A stretch of DNA of 64,000 nucleotides from Melanocharis versteri (taxonomy: Eukaryota > Chordata > Aves > Passeriformes > Melanocharitidae), in the NCBI GenBank assembly GCA_013397845.1, contig VZTG01001872.1, forward strand, positions 313,670 through 377,669, in the 5' to 3' direction. Below the pieces are notes generated by a model, which had not been told where the DNA came from, did no database searches, and saw only the letters and a list, made by a program, of their open reading frames with translations. Every line of letters begins with the position of its first letter. Positions within the stretch are counted from its first letter, which is position 1. Made by a program: the position numbers and the translations under genes. Below are positions 62,886 to 64,000 of the stretch, piece by piece.

Positions 62886-62970
62886 AGTTGTTGTTGGGGT
62901 TTTTTTGGCGTTTTGGTTTTGGGGTTTGTTGTTGTTGTTGGAGTTTTTTTGTTTGTTTGTTTTTTGGTGT
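62886..62970. repeat. G/T-rich low-complexity tract
   Basis: GTT and GTTT units with T runs, with no purines other than G on the plus strand. Confidence 0.8.
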
Positions 62971-64000
62971 TTTATTATGTTTCATATTGCTTTCATTTTG
63001 CTTTCCTTTCATTGGGAAATCTGATAATTGGAAGACTTTGGAAATTTGTAGTGCATCTTCAGAAAGCCAATTTCTAATTTGTGGAAGAATCTTGAGTGCT
63101 GGAAATTAAGCGTTCACTTTAGGATGGAAGCTGGTAATGCCAAGAAGAGCTGTTTAATATTTTGTAAATTTCTTGATAATTACAATGGATTGAATCTCTC
63201 TGTTTTGGACCATAGTGTTGGTAGGGCCTGCTTTCAAACCATATGATTAATTTTTACTCTTTTTGAATCCTTGAATAGCATAAACTAAACCAGAACTTGT
63301 TAAAATGTCTCCATTTATTAACTGACAGCTGCAAGTTCTGATTAAGTTATTTTCCTTCAGTAAAAAAGAAAAAGACAAAACTGAGGTTAGTGTTAACTGG
63401 TTGCGAATACCAGAATATGAACAATCTCTATATTTGAGATTCTGTTTCTATGCAACAATTCCCCTTCAGCATAGCCTGCTTCTTCCTCTGATTTGCACAT
63501 CTTGCCCAGTTCTGCATCTTTGCCTCCTTGATTGTTTTTTGTTCATGTCAGTTTGTGAAATCAAATCCCATTTTTGAACTGTCTTTTCTGTTTTGAGGTA
63601 TGTGTCATTTTCACAACTCTTCATGATGTTCTTCAGCCTCTTTCGTGATGGATCCTGAATGACATTTTGCCTACTTTGTGATCTTTTTTCAATGGTACTA
63701 TTTCCCCTTTCTCTCTTCTCGTTGGGCAGCCATAAGATGTTTATCTCCTTTCAAACTCAGATTTCCCTTTTTGATTTCCTGACTGGTATTGAACTGTTTA
63801 TAATTTTCTTACATGGGAAGAAAGGCTGGTGACAGCATCTACTTATGCAGCCTGTTTCTGTGCAGTGCTGTATGCTGAGCTGTGTGACTTTCCTGACTCC
63901 ATTCTAACCCCTTGTGGTAGAGTTTTTGTGAATTACTGATAACTTTCTGAATTGGCACTTACACTTCCCTGCTCGAGGACGTTTGTTAAAACTGGTAGTA

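Larger units (their letters stand above)
54371..64000 (+). other. PPP3R1: PPP3R1 intron 1, incomplete
   Basis: At least 9.6 kb of intron from the GTGAGG donor to the window edge. It is CpG-rich for the first 600-700 bp and AT-rich after that. It holds two CR1 fragments, a GT repeat and a G/T-rich tract, and no further exon that I can detect. The assignment depends on the PPP3R1 call. Confidence 0.65.

Overview
This window is ordinary vertebrate nuclear DNA and almost certainly avian. It has intron-split genes with consensus GT/AG junctions, CpG-island promoters, AT-rich non-coding DNA and simple repeats. The only interspersed repeats I recognise are truncated CR1 LINE fragments, the dominant family in birds. 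The species cannot be told from sequence alone. No prokaryotic, viral, CRISPR or biosynthetic system is present, and most open frames are chance.

Three genes are recognisable, and their order and orientation match the human 2p14 block in reverse (PLEK, CNRIP1, PPP3R1). (1) PLEK (pleckstrin) is on the minus strand from the left edge to its ATG at 11339. Eight coding exons are assembled here with consistent splice phases (922 nt, 307 codons plus one base). The final exon, about 43 codons that complete the second PH domain, lies beyond position 1. (2) CNRIP1 (cannabinoid receptor-interacting protein 1) is on the plus strand and complete: three coding exons (18819-18997, 19677-19821, 24431-24595) encode 162 residues, followed by a roughly 1.3 kb 3' UTR. 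PLEK and CNRIP1 are head to head, about 7.5 kb apart. (3) PPP3R1 (calcineurin B regulatory subunit) begins on the plus strand in a strong CpG island near 54 kb. Only the first exon is here; its coding part is just the ATG at 54368-54370, followed by at least 9.6 kb of intron 1.

The rest is PLEK introns (0-11 kb), the PLEK/CNRIP1 divergent spacer (11.5-18 kb), CNRIP1 introns, a roughly 28 kb gene-poor CNRIP1-PPP3R1 spacer (25.9-53.6 kb), and PPP3R1 intron 1. Assembly gaps sit at 18401-18544, inside a G-rich minisatellite just upstream of CNRIP1, and at 34400-34429, after a poly(A) run.

The genes do not form a pathway. PLEK is a platelet and leukocyte PKC substrate, CNRIP1 a neuronal CB1-receptor tail-binding protein, and PPP3R1 the Ca2+-sensing subunit of calcineurin. 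Points worth a second look are a miRNA-like hairpin near 12.1-12.2 kb, the CNRIP1 C-terminus (a possible degraded PDZ ligand), a CR1 element abutting the PPP3R1 core promoter, and the G-rich array that breaks the assembly upstream of CNRIP1. None amounts to a new system.
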